Shown here: positions 17,731-26,927 of the stretch, piece after piece
Position numbering within the stretch: position 1 is the stretch's first letter
Layout of the letters: each line of letters starts with the position of its first letter
From: CAVRQM01 sp963732775
Lineage (GTDB): Bacteria; Pseudomonadota; Alphaproteobacteria; Acetobacterales; Acetobacteraceae
Direction: 5' to 3'
NCBI GenBank assembly: GCA_963732775.1
Contig: CAVTAR010000003.1
Coordinates: 372,001 to 436,000 of the forward strand
Length of the DNA: 64,000 nt
Translations under genes and position numbers: made by a program
The notes under the pieces: generated by a model
What the model saw: the letters and a program-made list of their open reading frames with translations, nothing else
What the model was told of the DNA's origin: nothing
Databases searched by the model: none

Positions 17731-18090
17731 TCAGGGCGCGTCGCCGCGGGTCGGCTGCAGCTTGCCTTCCTCCCAAGCCCGCTCCTGGTCCTTGGTCATC
17801 GGCGTCTGCCGCCACTCGCCCTGGTCGGATAGGCGGTCCGGGAACTCGCCGAGATTGTCCTGGATGGACGCCTCTTCCACCGTGACACCGGGGATCGGCT
17901 CGTCCTGGGTCATCGGGTTGGCCATCAGGCCGGCGCCGCCGCTCTGGCGCATCCCCACCAGTTCGCGCGCCCGCTCCCAGTATTCCGCGTCCCGGCCGTG
18001 CGGCGAGCCATCCGCCTCCCAGAGGTGGTAGGCCTGCTCGCGGATGACGTCGTCGCGTTCCGGCGTGTCCTGAAGCGGGTTGTCGCTCAT
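17731..18090 (-). CDS. DUF2934-domain protein
   Basis: The 119-residue protein contains the short DUF2934 motif IREQAYHLWEADGSPHGRDAEYWERA near residues 16-45. The remainder is acidic and probably unstructured. Such small proteins are frequent in Rhizobiales and Acetobacteraceae, often in several copies. The function is unknown. It lies 8 bases from the convergent Uma2 gene and shows no signal peptide. Confidence 0.75.
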   Translation of the reverse strand: MSDNPLQDTPERDDVIREQAYHLWEADGSPHGRDAEYWERARELVGMRQSGGAGLMANPMTQDEPIPGVTVEEASIQDNLGEFPDRLSDQGEWRQTPMTKDQERAWEEGKLQPTRGDAP

Positions 18091-18150
18091 CTCTGGTGTT
18101 TCCCGGGGTCCGTTGCCGGCCTAGAACGTGCCCGCCACAGGGGGGTTCGC

Positions 18151-18468
18151 TCAGCCAGCGCTAACCGTCTGCACCACCTCGAACCCCTCGAACTCCGGGT
18201 GGCCGACATAGAGGCCGGCATTCGACCCGGCCGAGCGGTGGGCCAGCCGGAACGCCTCCGAGCGGGTCCATTCCTCGAATGCCCCCACCGAGCTCCAGAC
18301 CGTGTGCGACGAATAGAGCACGTGGTCCTCGCGCTGCGGCCCGCGCAGCAGGTGGAACTCCACGAAGCCGGGGACGGATTCGAGATGGGTCTCGCGGCTG
18401 GTCCAGACGTGCTCGAACGCCGCCTCGGATCCCGGCGTCACCCGGAAACGGTTCATGGCGATGTACAT
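18151..18468 (-). CDS. Antibiotic biosynthesis monooxygenase (ABM)-domain protein
   Basis: The 105-residue protein is a single dimeric alpha/beta-barrel (ABM) domain: YIAMNRFRVTPGSEAAFEHV, then ETHLESVPGFVEFHLLRG, then HTVWSSVGAFEEWTRSEAF and AH. The pattern N-RF-V...G-E-xFE...W...PGF...LL resembles heme-degrading IsdG/HmoB-like members more than quinol monooxygenases, because Asn6 and the W/F-rich middle are retained. No heme-uptake genes are adjacent, so the substrate is uncertain. It is divergent from the ABC transporter genes with about 100 bases of promoter space between. Confidence 0.75.
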   Translation of the reverse strand: MYIAMNRFRVTPGSEAAFEHVWTSRETHLESVPGFVEFHLLRGPQREDHVLYSSHTVWSSVGAFEEWTRSEAFRLAHRSAGSNAGLYVGHPEFEGFEVVQTVSAG

Positions 18469-18571
18469 GGCGGCCTGCTCCCTCTGTGCCGGGTGAACAT
18501 AACGCGGGCGCGGCCGATGACATCCCCGGCAGCCTCGGCTAACAGGCCGGCTCCGCCCTCATGGTCCGCCC

Positions 18572-20301
18572 ATGGCACGCACGGCCACCCCAGACCTCGC
18601 GACCGCGCGCCGCCTGCCCAATGTGTGGGACGCGGTGGCGATCCTGTGCGTGTTCGCGCTGCTGATCGCCGTCGCCCACGTGACGCCGGACACCTTCAAG
18701 CCGCTCGACGCGCCGGGCGCCACCGAGGTCAGCCTCGATCCCCGGCACCTGCCGTCGTACGCGCTGCGCACCACGCTGCGGATGTTCGCCGCGCTCGCCG
18801 CCTCGCTCGCCTTCACCTTCGCCTTCGCGCCAGCTGGCGGCCAAGAGCCGGCGCGCCGGGCTGGTGATGGTGCCGCTGCTCGACATCCTGCAATCGGTGC
18901 CGATCCTGGGCTTCCTGTCGTTCACCACGGCGTTCTTCCTCGGCCTGTTCCCCGGCCGCGTGGTGGGGCTCGAGTTCGCGGCGATCTTCGCGATCTTCAC
19001 CAGCCAGGCCTGGAACATGGCGTTCAGCTTCTACCAGTCGCTGACCACGCTGCCCGGCGACCTGGTGGAGGCGACGCGCTCGTTCCGGCTCTCGCCGTGG
19101 CAGCGGTTCTGGCGGCTCGAGGTGCCGTTCGCCATGCCGGGCCTGGTGTGGAACATGATGCTGTCGATGTCGGGCGGCTGGTTCTTCGTGGTGGCCTCGG
19201 AGGCGATCACGCTCGGCGACCGCTCGTGGAAGCTGCCGGGCATCGGCTCCTACGTCGCCGTGGCGCTGGACCGGCGGGACATGCGCGCGGTGGTCTTCGC
19301 CATCCTGGCGATGCTGGTGGTGATCCTGCTGTACGACCAGCTGCTGTTCCGCCCGCTGGTGGCGTGGTCGCAGAAGTTCCGCTTCGAGACCACGGCCGGG
19401 GCCACCGCCGACGACCCCTGGGTGCTGCGCCTGCTGCGCCGCACGCGGGTGCTGCGGGCGCTGGGCGGCGTGTTCGGCCGGCTGCTGGGCGGCTTGCAGA
19501 CGCTGCGGGTGGGCACCGCGGCCTCGCGCGGGCGCCGCGTGCCGCGCCGCGTGTCGCGCACCGGCGATGCGGTGTTCTTCGCCGCGGTCGCCGCCGTGGT
19601 CGCGGCCGCGCTGTGGCGCATCGTGGCCTACATCGCGCTGGCCCATGTCGGGCTGCCCGACCTCGCCGAGGCGATGCTGCTCGGCCTGCTGACGCTGCTG
19701 CGGGTGGTGGTGCTGATCGCGCTGGCCAGCCTGCTGTGGGTGCCGGTCGGCGTCTGGCTCGGCCTGCGCCCCGCCTGGTCGCGCCGGGTGCAGCCGCTGG
19801 CGCAGTTCCTGGCCGCGTTCCCGGCGAACCTGTTCTTCCCGATCTTCGTGCTCGCTGATCGTGCGCTTCCACCTGGCGCCCGACGTATGGCTGACGCCGC
19901 TGATGATCCTGGGGACGCAGTGGTACATCCTGTTCAACGTCATCGCCGGCGCCTCGGCCTTTCCCGGCGATCTGCTGGAGGCGGCGAGCAACTTCCGCGT
20001 CGGCGGCTGGCTGTGGTGGCGGCGCGTCATCATCCCCGGCGTGCTGCCCTACTTCGTCACGGGCGCGATCACCGCCTCGGGCGGCTCGTGGAACGCGGCC
20101 ATCGTTGCCGAGGTGGCGTCCTGGGGCGACACCAAGCTGTCGGCGCACGGCCTCGGCGCCTACATCGCGCACGCGACCGACGCCGGCGACTTCCCGCGCA
20201 TCGTGCTGGGGGTGGCGGTGATGAGCGCCTACGTGGTGCTGTTCAACCGCGCCGTCTGGCGGCCGCTGTATGCCTTCGCCACCCGCCGCCTTACGCTCTG
20301 A
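18572..20301 (+). CDS. ABC transporter, fused double permease (nitrate/sulfonate/taurine type), two frame breaks
   Basis: About 576 residues can be read across two frame breaks. Each half is a complete binding-protein-dependent permease domain with its own EAA loop: EATRSFRLSPWQRFWRLEVP in the first and EAASNFRVGGWLWWRRVIIP in the second. Blocks such as LLDILQSVPILGFL and SGGWFFVVASEAI identify the fused NitT/TauT-like type that pairs with an AAA-associated ATPase, which is the next gene. The breaks lie near 18833 and 19855. Each fits one extra base (frame 2 to 0, then 0 to 1). No solute-binding protein is encoded nearby, so the substrate is unknown. ATG 18572 begins MARTATPDLATARRLPNVWD. Confidence 0.85.
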
Positions 20302-20312
20302 CCGGAGTTTCC

Positions 20313-21653
20313 ATGGACGCCATCGCGGCCGACACGGCGTTGCTGAGCGTGAGCCATTGCCGGCAGTCCTACCACAAGGACAGCACGGCCGACCTGCTGG
20401 TGCTGGACGACGTGAACCTCACGCTCGCCAGCGGCGAGATCGTCGGCCTGCTCGGCCGTTCCGGCTCGGGGAAGTCCACCCTCCTGCGCATCGTCTCCGG
20501 CCTGCTGCGCCCCACCTCGGGCGACGTGCGCTGGCAGGGCACGCCCGTGACCGGCCCGGTGCAGGGCGTGGCCATGGTGTTCCAGAGCTTCGCGCTGTTC
20601 CCGTGGCTGACGGTGCAGCAGAACGTCGAGCTGGGCCTCGAAGCGCAGGGCGTGGCGCGCGCGGAGCGGGAGAACCGGGCCGAGGACGCGATCGACCTCA
20701 TCGGCCTCGGCGGCTACGAGAACGCCTACCCCAAGGAACTCTCCGGCGGGATGCGCCAGCGGGTGGGGCTCGCCCGCGCGCTGGTGGTCCATCCCGACCT
20801 GCTGCTGATGGACGAGCCGTTCTCGGCGCTCGACGTGCTGACGGCCGAGACGCTGCGCACCGACCTCATCGACTTGTGGAGCGAGGGCAAGCTGCCGCTG
20901 CGCTCGATCCTGATGGTGACGCACAATATCGAGGAGGCGGTGCTGATGTGCGACCGCATCCTGGTGTTCAGCTCCAACCCAGGCCGGGTCGCGCACGAGC
21001 TGCGGGTGCCGTTCCGCCATCCGCGCAACCGGCTGGCGCCGGCGTTCCGCCAGATGGTCGACGACATCTACGCGGTGATGACCCGCCGCGCCCCCGCGCC
21101 GATCCCGGTCGCCACGACATCCACGACCGCCGTGCCGGTGGACACCACGTTCGCGACCGCCCTGCACCCGGTCAGCACCAACCTGCTGGCGGGCCTGCTG
21201 GAGACGCTGGCCGGTGCGCCGTACTACGGCCGCGCCGACCTGCCGGCGCTGGCCGGGTCGCTGCAGCTCGAGGCGGACGAGCTGCTGCCGATGGGCGAGA
21301 GCCTGGCGCAGCTCGGCTTCGCGCTGCTGGAGGAGGGCGACCTGCGCCTGACGGATACCGGCCGGAGATTCGCCAACGCCGACATCGACGACCGCAAGGC
21401 GCTGTTCGCCGAGGCGCTGCTGAAGCACGTGCCGCTGGTCGCGGCGATCCGCCGCACGCTCGACGAACGCTGGAACCACCGCGCCTCGGCGGTGCGCTTT
21501 CAGGACGAGCTGGAGGACCACATGAGCCCCGACTACGCCGAGAACACGCTCGACACGGCGATCAACTGGGGCCGCTACGCGGAGCTGTTCACCTACGACG
21601 AGGAGCGCCAGCAATTCTCGCTGGAGGAGGACGAGGCGGCGCCCGCCGCCTGA
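20313..21653 (+). CDS. ABC transporter ATP-binding protein with AAA-associated C-terminal domain
   Basis: This 446-residue ATPase energises the fused permease, 11 bases upstream. The nucleotide-binding domain has Walker A GRSGSGKST, Q-loop VFQSFALFPW, signature LSGGMRQR, Walker B LLLMDEPFSALD and switch VTHN. After a Pro/Thr linker (about residues 262-285) comes a second domain of about 150 residues (STNLLAGLLETLAGAPYYGRADLPALAG...ENTLDTAINWGRYAEL), recognisable as the AAA-associated C-terminal domain seen in this transporter class. That domain may regulate transport. The protein is cytoplasmic and membrane-associated. ATG 20313 follows the sequence GGAGTTTCC. Confidence 0.93.
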   Translation: MDAIAADTALLSVSHCRQSYHKDSTADLLVLDDVNLTLASGEIVGLLGRSGSGKSTLLRIVSGLLRPTSGDVRWQGTPVTGPVQGVAMVFQSFALFPWLTVQQNVELGLEAQGVARAERENRAEDAIDLIGLGGYENAYPKELSGGMRQRVGLARALVVHPDLLLMDEPFSALDVLTAETLRTDLIDLWSEGKLPLRSILMVTHNIEEAVLMCDRILVFSSNPGRVAHELRVPFRHPRNRLAPAFRQMVDDIYAVMTRRAPAPIPVATTSTTAVPVDTTFATALHPVSTNLLAGLLETLAGAPYYGRADLPALAGSLQLEADELLPMGESLAQLGFALLEEGDLRLTDTGRRFANADIDDRKALFAEALLKHVPLVAAIRRTLDERWNHRASAVRFQDELEDHMSPDYAENTLDTAINWGRYAELFTYDEERQQFSLEEDEAAPAA

Positions 21654-21685
21654 GCCGCCGACTCGTCTTTGGCGCCGCCTGCAGC

Positions 21686-22480
21686 CTAGCCGGCCGGCTC
21701 CTCCCACCCCCGCCCTTCCCGCCGCCCCCGCGAGAGCTCGGTGACGATGCCGTGGAAGGTCCGCAGCTCCTGCTCGGTCGCCTCCCCGCGCTGCAGGAAG
21801 TGGCGGATGTTGCGCACCATTCCCGGGCGCTTCGCCACGTTGTCCAGGAACCCGCAAGCGTCGAGTTCGGCCACCAGGTGGGCGAGCAGTCCCTCCAGCT
21901 CGCCCTTGGTGGCGACCCGCGTCTCGTGCGTCATCAGTCGGCGCGGCAGCGTCGCGTCGGCGGCGGTCCACCACTCGTGGGCCATGACCATCACCGCCTG
22001 CGCGAGATTGAGGCTCATGAAGGCCGGGTTGAGCGGAAAGCGCACCAGCGTGTCGGCGTGCGCCATGTCGTCGTTGTCAAGCCCCGCCCGCTCCGGCCCG
22101 AATAGCACGCCGCAGCCGAGATCGCGCGCGCAGATCGCGCGCAGTTCCGCCGCCGCGCCGCGCGCCGTCAGCACCGGCTTGATGATGTGGCGCGGGCGGG
22201 GGCAGGTGGCCATCACGTGATGCAGGTCGGCCACCGCCTCGGCCACCGTGCCATGCAGGCTGGCGCTGTCGAGGATGCGGTCGGCGCCCGAGGCCATGCG
22301 CCAGGCGCTTTCCTGCGGCCAGCCGTCGCGCGGTGCGACCAGGCGCAGGTGGAACAGCCCGCCATTGGCCATGGCGCGCGCCACTGCGCCGATGTTGTCG
22401 GCGAGCTGCGGGCGCACCAGGATGATCACCGGTGCCGGGCCGAGCGGCGCCAGCTCCGCGCCGCCGTCGCGCCCCGTCAT
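21686..22480 (-). CDS. trmJ: tRNA (cytidine/uridine-2'-O-)-methyltransferase TrmJ
   Basis: TrmJ is a SPOUT-class methyltransferase that methylates the 2'-hydroxyl of nucleotide 32 in the tRNA anticodon loop using SAM. All three SPOUT motifs are visible: motif 1 ILVRPQLADNIGAVARAM, motif 2 CGVLFGPERAGLDNDDM, and motif 3 FPLNPAFMSLNLAQAV, which forms the trefoil knot. A helical C-terminal extension (VRNIRHFLQRGEATEQELRTFHGIV) is characteristic of TrmJ. ATG 22480 gives MTGRDGGAELAPLGP, 264 residues. Upstream residues of the longer frame are not family-like. It lies 10 bases downstream of cysS, so the two tRNA-related genes are probably cotranscribed. Confidence 0.92.
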   Translation of the reverse strand: MTGRDGGAELAPLGPAPVIILVRPQLADNIGAVARAMANGGLFHLRLVAPRDGWPQESAWRMASGADRILDSASLHGTVAEAVADLHHVMATCPRPRHIIKPVLTARGAAAELRAICARDLGCGVLFGPERAGLDNDDMAHADTLVRFPLNPAFMSLNLAQAVMVMAHEWWTAADATLPRRLMTHETRVATKGELEGLLAHLVAELDACGFLDNVAKRPGMVRNIRHFLQRGEATEQELRTFHGIVTELSRGRREGRGWEEPAG

Positions 22481-22490
22481 CCGAGCGCCC

Positions 22491-23831
22491 TCATGGGCGT
22501 CGCCAAGTGGTTCCGCCCGGCCCATCCTCCAGCAGCACGCCGTCGGCCAGCAAGCGCGCGCGGATCGCGTCGGCGCGGGAAAAGTCCTTCGCCCGGCGGG
22601 CGGCTAGGCGCTCGGCGATGGCCGCCTCGATCGCGGCCGCGTCGCCGTCGCCGCGGAACCACGCCGCCGGCGTCTGCCCGAGCAAGCCGAGCAGCGCGCC
22701 CGCCGCGCGCAGCCCCGCCCCGGCTTGCATGTGGCCGGCGAGGGCCGCATCGGCCAGGGCGTGCATCCGGGTAAAGGCGAGCGGGGTGTTGAGGTCGTCG
22801 CACAATGCGTCCATCACCGGCTCGGGCACGTCCATCCCGGCGGCCTCGGGCGTGCGCTCCAGGGCGCGGTAGAAACGGTCGAGCTCGCGCCGCGTCTCGG
22901 CCAGCAGCGTCTGCCCGAACTCCAGCGTGCCGCGATACTGGCCGCGCAGCAGCAGCATGCGAACCACCTCGCCCGGCCACTCGGCCAACACCTCGCGCAC
23001 GGTGATGAAGTTGCCGAGACTCTTCGACATCTTCACGCCGTCGACGTTCAGCATCCCGTTGTGCAGCCAGTATCGCGCGAACGACGCGCCCGGGAAGGCG
23101 CACAGGCTCTGCGCCATCTCGTTCTCGTGGTGCGGGAACAGCAGGTCGTCGCCGCCGCCGTGAATGTCGAAGCTCTCGCCCAGGTAGCGCCACGACATCG
23201 CGCTGCACTCGATGTGCCAGCCCGGCCGGCCGCGCCCCCAGCGGCTGTCCCAGCCCGGCAGCTCCGGCGGCGAGGGCTTCCACAGCACGAAGTCCCCCGG
23301 ATCGCGCTTGTACGGCGCCACCTCCACGCGGGCGCCGGCCAGCAGCGCCTGCGGGTCGCGGCCGGACAGTTTCCCATACTCAGGGAAACTCGCCACACGG
23401 AACAACACATGACCCTCGGCGGCGTAGGCGTGACCGGAGGCGACCAGCCGGTCGATCATTTCCAGCATCTGTGCCACGTTGCCGGTGGCGCGCGGCTCCA
23501 CGTCGGGCGGCAGCGCGCCGAGGGCGGCCATGTCGGCGTGGAACGCGGCCGTGGTGCGCGCCGTGATGGCCGCGATCGGCTCCCCCGCCTCGGCGGCTCG
23601 CGCGTTGATCTTGTCGTCCACATCGGTAATGTTGCGCACATACGTCACGCGGGGATACAGCCGCCGCAGCAGCCGCGCCAGCACGTCGTACACCACCACC
23701 GGGCGCGCGTTGCCGACATGCGCGAGGTCGTAGACCGTAGGTCCGCACACATATAGGCGCACGTGCCCGGGGTCGAGCGGGATGAAGGCTTGCTTCGCGC
23801 GAGTTAGGGAGTTGTAGAGGCGGAGGGACAT
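22491..23831 (-). CDS. cysS: Cysteinyl-tRNA synthetase CysS
   Basis: CysS charges tRNA-Cys. The 446-residue class I enzyme has the zinc-binding Cys in LYVCGPTVYDLAH, the HIGH-type signature HVGNARP, GWHIECSAM and HHENE (further zinc ligands), and KMSKSLGNFIT. The C-terminal anticodon-binding region includes the conserved DLNTPLAF. ATG 23831 gives MSLRLYNSLTRAKQAFIPLD. An upstream in-frame extension of 40 residues is Arg/Trp-rich and is rejected. The gene is intact and followed closely by trmJ. Confidence 0.96.
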   Translation of the reverse strand: MSLRLYNSLTRAKQAFIPLDPGHVRLYVCGPTVYDLAHVGNARPVVVYDVLARLLRRLYPRVTYVRNITDVDDKINARAAEAGEPIAAITARTTAAFHADMAALGALPPDVEPRATGNVAQMLEMIDRLVASGHAYAAEGHVLFRVASFPEYGKLSGRDPQALLAGARVEVAPYKRDPGDFVLWKPSPPELPGWDSRWGRGRPGWHIECSAMSWRYLGESFDIHGGGDDLLFPHHENEMAQSLCAFPGASFARYWLHNGMLNVDGVKMSKSLGNFITVREVLAEWPGEVVRMLLLRGQYRGTLEFGQTLLAETRRELDRFYRALERTPEAAGMDVPEPVMDALCDDLNTPLAFTRMHALADAALAGHMQAGAGLRAAGALLGLLGQTPAAWFRGDGDAAAIEAAIAERLAARRAKDFSRADAIRARLLADGVLLEDGPGGTTWRRP

Positions 23832-23938
23832 GAAGAAGTGATACAAGTTCAGACATACATAGCAACGCCAGCGGCCTAAAAACCAGCGAGCCTTCAAGTT
23901 TCGCGTATGCCGCCGCCGGCGATATAGTGCGGGAAACG

Positions 23939-23974
23939 TGGCCGTCCACACCGCCGAAGCGGCACGGACGGCCA
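23939..23974 (-). terminator. Hairpin just downstream of the DUF892 gene
   Basis: The arms TGGCCGTCC (23939-23947) and GGACGGCCA (23966-23974) are perfectly complementary, with an internal GCCG/CGGC pair in the loop. Reading leftward, it follows the stop of the DUF892 gene by 6 bases and is followed by a short CACGTTTCCC tract. It probably ends that transcript before cysS. Confidence 0.5.
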
Positions 23975-23980
23975 GTTAAA

Positions 23981-24487
23981 TCACGCCGCCTTCTTGAACG
24001 CCACAGCCTGCTGGTTCAGCTCGCTGTTGGCGATCTCGTTCAGCAGCGAGTCCGCCTTCTTCTCCTCGGCCAGAGTTTGCTCCAGGAGCGAGACCACGTT
24101 CTGGTGGCCGCCCGCCTTGGCCCAGGCGATCAGCGCGCCGTAGCGGGCCATCTCATAGTGCTCGATCGCCTGTGCGCACGCCGCCAGCCCAGCGTCGCGC
24201 ACCGGACCCCGCTCGAACTCGGAGATCACCTCCTCGCCTTCCTCGATCAGGCCCTGGATGGCCTCGCACGTCACCGCCTGGGCGCGCTGGCCGATGCCCT
24301 CGAACACCTGCTGCAGGCGCTCGATCTGGTGCTGGGTCTCCTCGCGATGGCTGGTGAAGGCCTGCTTGAGCTTGGGGCTCTGCGCCGCCTCGGTCATCTT
24401 CGGCAGCGTCTTCGAGATCTGCCGCTCGGCGTAGTAAATGTCCTTGAGAAAGTGCAGGAACAGGTCGTCGGCTGTCTTGGTAGCCAT
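23981..24487 (-). CDS. DUF892 (YciE/YciF-like) ferritin-like protein
   Basis: The 168-residue all-helical protein has two ferritin-like halves with potential di-iron ligands: FLHFLKDIYYAERQISKTLP and SHREETQHQIERLQQVF in the first, ACAQAIEHYEMARYGALIAWA and LAEEKKADSLLNEIA in the second. The Glu and ExxH patterns are retained. Family members in enterics are stress-induced (osmotic, stationary phase), but the reaction is unsettled. ATG 24487 is backed by GGAGGAG at a good distance. A terminator-like hairpin lies right behind the gene. Confidence 0.9.
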   Translation of the reverse strand: MATKTADDLFLHFLKDIYYAERQISKTLPKMTEAAQSPKLKQAFTSHREETQHQIERLQQVFEGIGQRAQAVTCEAIQGLIEEGEEVISEFERGPVRDAGLAACAQAIEHYEMARYGALIAWAKAGGHQNVVSLLEQTLAEEKKADSLLNEIANSELNQQAVAFKKAA

Positions 24488-24606
24488 GGTGTCTCCTCCA
24501 TTCGCGCCCGCGATTGCGGGCACTGCGGTCAGAACCCCGCCCATGCGCGACAGTTCTATCCGTCACCGAACCGGCGCGCTTGTCGCCTTCGCGACCTGCC
24601 GCACTA

Positions 24607-25932
24607 ATGGGGGACAGTCCACGGAGCCTGCCGCCGATGTTGTCGCACCTGCTCGCACCCTGGCTGGCCCGGCGCGGCATCCACTACGGCTGGGCGATGA
24701 TCGCGGTCACCTTTCTCACCATGCTCAGCACCGCCGCCGCGATGGGGATGCCCGGCGTCCTCATGGCTCCCCTGCGCGCGGAGTTCGGGTGGGGGCTGGG
24801 ACCGATCTCGGGCGCGATGGCGCTGCGCATCGGGCTCTATGGCCTGATGGGCCCGTTCACCGCGGCGCTGGTCGCCCGCTACGGTATCCGTGCCACCGTC
24901 ACCGTGGCCATGGTGCTGATCGTGGGCGGGATCGGGCTGGCCACGCGCATGACCGCCCTCTGGCAGCTCTGGCTCACCTGGGGGCTGATGGTCGGCCTGG
25001 GCAGCGGCATGACGGCGCTCGTGGTGGGGGCGTCTGTCGCCAACCGCTGGTTTTCGGCGCGGCGCGGGCTGGTGGTGGGCTTGCTGACGGCGAGTGCCGC
25101 GACCGGCGCGCTGATCTTCCTGCCGCTCGCGGCCTGGCTCTCCGAGCATTACGGCTGGCGCGTCGCCCTGGTGCCGGCGGCCGGGGCGTGCGCGTTGGCC
25201 GGGCTGCTGATGCTGCTGATCGGTCGCGACCACCCCGCTGAGGTGGGCCTGCCGCCGTTCGGCGAGGCCACGATCGTGCCGCTCCGGGCCGCGAGCGGCA
25301 ATGCTGCTAGAATTGCGCTGGCGACCCTCGCCGAGGCGTCCGGCACGCGGACTTTCTGGCTGCTGTTCCTGACCTTCTTCGTCTGCGGGCTATCCACCAA
25401 CGGGCTGGTTGGCACGCACTTCATTCCGCTGTGCCAGGATTTCGGCCTTGCCGCCACCACGGCGGCGGGCGTGCTGGCGATGATGGGCGCGTTCGACTTC
25501 GTTGGCACCATCGGCTCGGGCTGGCTGTCGGACCGGGTCGACAGCCGCTGGCTGCTGTTCATGTACTACGGGCTGCGCGGGCTGTCGCTGATGGCGCTGC
25601 CGTTCACGCATTTCTCGATTCTCGGCCTGTCGCTGTTCGCGATGTTCTACGGCCTGGACTGGATCGCTACCGTGCCCCCCACGGTGCGCCTCGCCTCGGG
25701 CGCGTTCGGGCGCGAGCGCGGTTCGGTGGTGTTCGGCTGGGTGTTCTGCGGCCACCAGCTGGGGGCGGCGTTCGCCACCTACGCCGCCGGCTTCTCGCGC
25801 GAGGCGCTGGCGAGCTACTTGCCGGCATTCTTCACCGCCGGGGTCGCCTGCCTCGTCGCCGCCCTTGCCGCGCTGGCGATCAGCCGCCGGCGCCGAGTGA
25901 CCGACGTCGTGGGCGGGACGGCGCCTGCCTGA
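24607..25932 (+). CDS. MFS transporter
   Basis: The product (about 441 residues) has twelve predicted membrane segments and the N-terminal block GIHYGWAMIAVTFLTMLSTAAAMGMPGVLMAPL, which is common in the MCT/oxalate-formate-like MFS subfamily. Loop 2-3 reads LVARYGIRATV and loop 8-9 GWLSDRVDSRW, the usual MFS signatures. The substrate is not predictable, though members near this subfamily move monocarboxylates. ATG 24607 is chosen (MGDSPRSLPPMLSHLL). Upstream sequence overlaps the DUF892 promoter. It is divergent from DUF892 with a shared regulatory gap of 119 bases. Confidence 0.85.
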   Translation: MGDSPRSLPPMLSHLLAPWLARRGIHYGWAMIAVTFLTMLSTAAAMGMPGVLMAPLRAEFGWGLGPISGAMALRIGLYGLMGPFTAALVARYGIRATVTVAMVLIVGGIGLATRMTALWQLWLTWGLMVGLGSGMTALVVGASVANRWFSARRGLVVGLLTASAATGALIFLPLAAWLSEHYGWRVALVPAAGACALAGLLMLLIGRDHPAEVGLPPFGEATIVPLRAASGNAARIALATLAEASGTRTFWLLFLTFFVCGLSTNGLVGTHFIPLCQDFGLAATTAAGVLAMMGAFDFVGTIGSGWLSDRVDSRWLLFMYYGLRGLSLMALPFTHFSILGLSLFAMFYGLDWIATVPPTVRLASGAFGRERGSVVFGWVFCGHQLGAAFATYAAGFSREALASYLPAFFTAGVACLVAALAALAISRRRRVTDVVGGTAPA

Positions 25933-26004
25933 ACCGGGGCGCTGGCCGGCGCCTGCCGTGTCCGTATCTTGGCGTCGCGCCGGTGCGCGAGGCGGCTGCC
26001 AGGG

Positions 26005-26284
26005 TCACATCTGGCGTTCGCCGACCACGACGCCCACCGGAATGCTCATCCCTTCCGGCGCCGCCTCCTCGCTCACGCTGACCAGCCGCGAGTTCCTGCC
26101 ACGGCGAATCGCCGCCGCTCACGCCGGGGATGTCGGCGCGCGCGTCCTGGAAGCGGCCGCTGGCGAGCAGCCTCGCGTCGTTCTCGTCGCCGGCATTGGC
26201 CCAGACCGGGCCGCTGTAGGGACTGTTGCGCCACGCCGGGTCCTCAAGCAGGGCCACGACCGGACGCAGGCAGAAGATCGGCAT
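26005..26284 (-). pseudogene. Small conserved-looking protein with one frame break
   Basis: A protein-like frame starts at ATG 26284 (MPIFCLRPVVALLEDPAWRN) and runs to about 26110, then continues in the neighbouring frame as RGRNSRLVSVSEEAAPEG and ends with GVVVGERQM at 26005. Removing one base (for example the G after GATTC near 26108) joins the two into about 92 residues: ...DIPGVSGGDS-RGRNSRLVSVSEE. I do not recognise the family. The segment SPYSGPVWANAGDENDARL looks structured. It sits 5 bases after the stress-type gene on the same strand. The total of 280 bases fits one inserted base. Confidence 0.5.
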
Positions 26285-26289
26285 GGCGC

Positions 26290-26868
26290 TCAGCCCGTCC
26301 AGGAGGCGGAATCAGTCCCAGGCATGGCCGCGTTCTCGCGCGTGACGGCGGCCACGCGGGTGGCCCCGGCCTCGCGCATCAGCGCCTCGGCGCGATGCTG
26401 CCCATCGGCGTCCGTGGTCCGCACCGCGAGGACCAGCTCGCCTCGGGCGGCGGACTCGTCGCGCGCCTGATCCTGGCCCGCCTTGGCCGCGTCGCTCGCG
26501 CCATGCGCCAGCGCGGCCGACCCCGCGCCCACCGCGGCGGCCGCGGCGATCGCCACCCCGGCCGCGCCGCCGGTCGCGACCGTCGCGGCGGCGGCGGCGA
26601 AGGCGCCCACGGTGCCCGCCATGCTGGTCCCGAGCGTGCGCGCCTGCCGGGTGTCGTCGTCGCCCAGCGGAGTCGCCGCACCCTGGTTGGGCGTCGCCTC
26701 GCCCGCCGGCGGATGCGCGGCCGGCAGGCTGAGGTCGGCGTGGTCGAAGCCGGCATTGCGCAGCCGGCCCATGGCATCCTGCAAGGCGGCGTCGGAGGCG
26801 AACACCGCCTGCACCTCGCTCACCGTCGCCCCGAGCGGGGGCCCTGCCTTTTCCGCCGCACCGGACAT
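26290..26868 (-). CDS. Stress-type protein with Gly/Ala hydrophobic centre
   Basis: The protein has about 192 residues. The N-terminal part VSEVQAVFASDAALQDAMGRL-NAGFDHADLSL resembles the small domain of general-stress protein 17M/YflT-like proteins, in which a ferredoxin-like unit senses an unknown signal. The middle is a long Ala/Gly hydrophobic stretch (AFAAAAATVATGGAAGVAIA) that could form one or two membrane passes or a glycine-zipper. The C-terminal part repeats a ferredoxin-like strand-helix pattern (ELVLAVRTTDADGQHRAEALM). ATG 26868 has AGGAG 8 bases ahead. The domain assignment is tentative. Confidence 0.55.
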   Translation of the reverse strand: MSGAAEKAGPPLGATVSEVQAVFASDAALQDAMGRLRNAGFDHADLSLPAAHPPAGEATPNQGAATPLGDDDTRQARTLGTSMAGTVGAFAAAAATVATGGAAGVAIAAAAAVGAGSAALAHGASDAAKAGQDQARDESAARGELVLAVRTTDADGQHRAEALMREAGATRVAAVTRENAAMPGTDSASWTG

Positions 26869-26927
26869 CGCCTCTGCTCCTGTCGCGTCCACGACAGGTC
26901 GAACGCCTTGCCGGGCAGCCTGTTCCG

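Noticed and set aside
18833..19855. Programmed ribosomal frameshifting in the ABC permease
   Set aside because: No slippery heptamer or downstream structure is evident, and unrelated genes in the window show the same single-base breaks. Sequence error is simpler.
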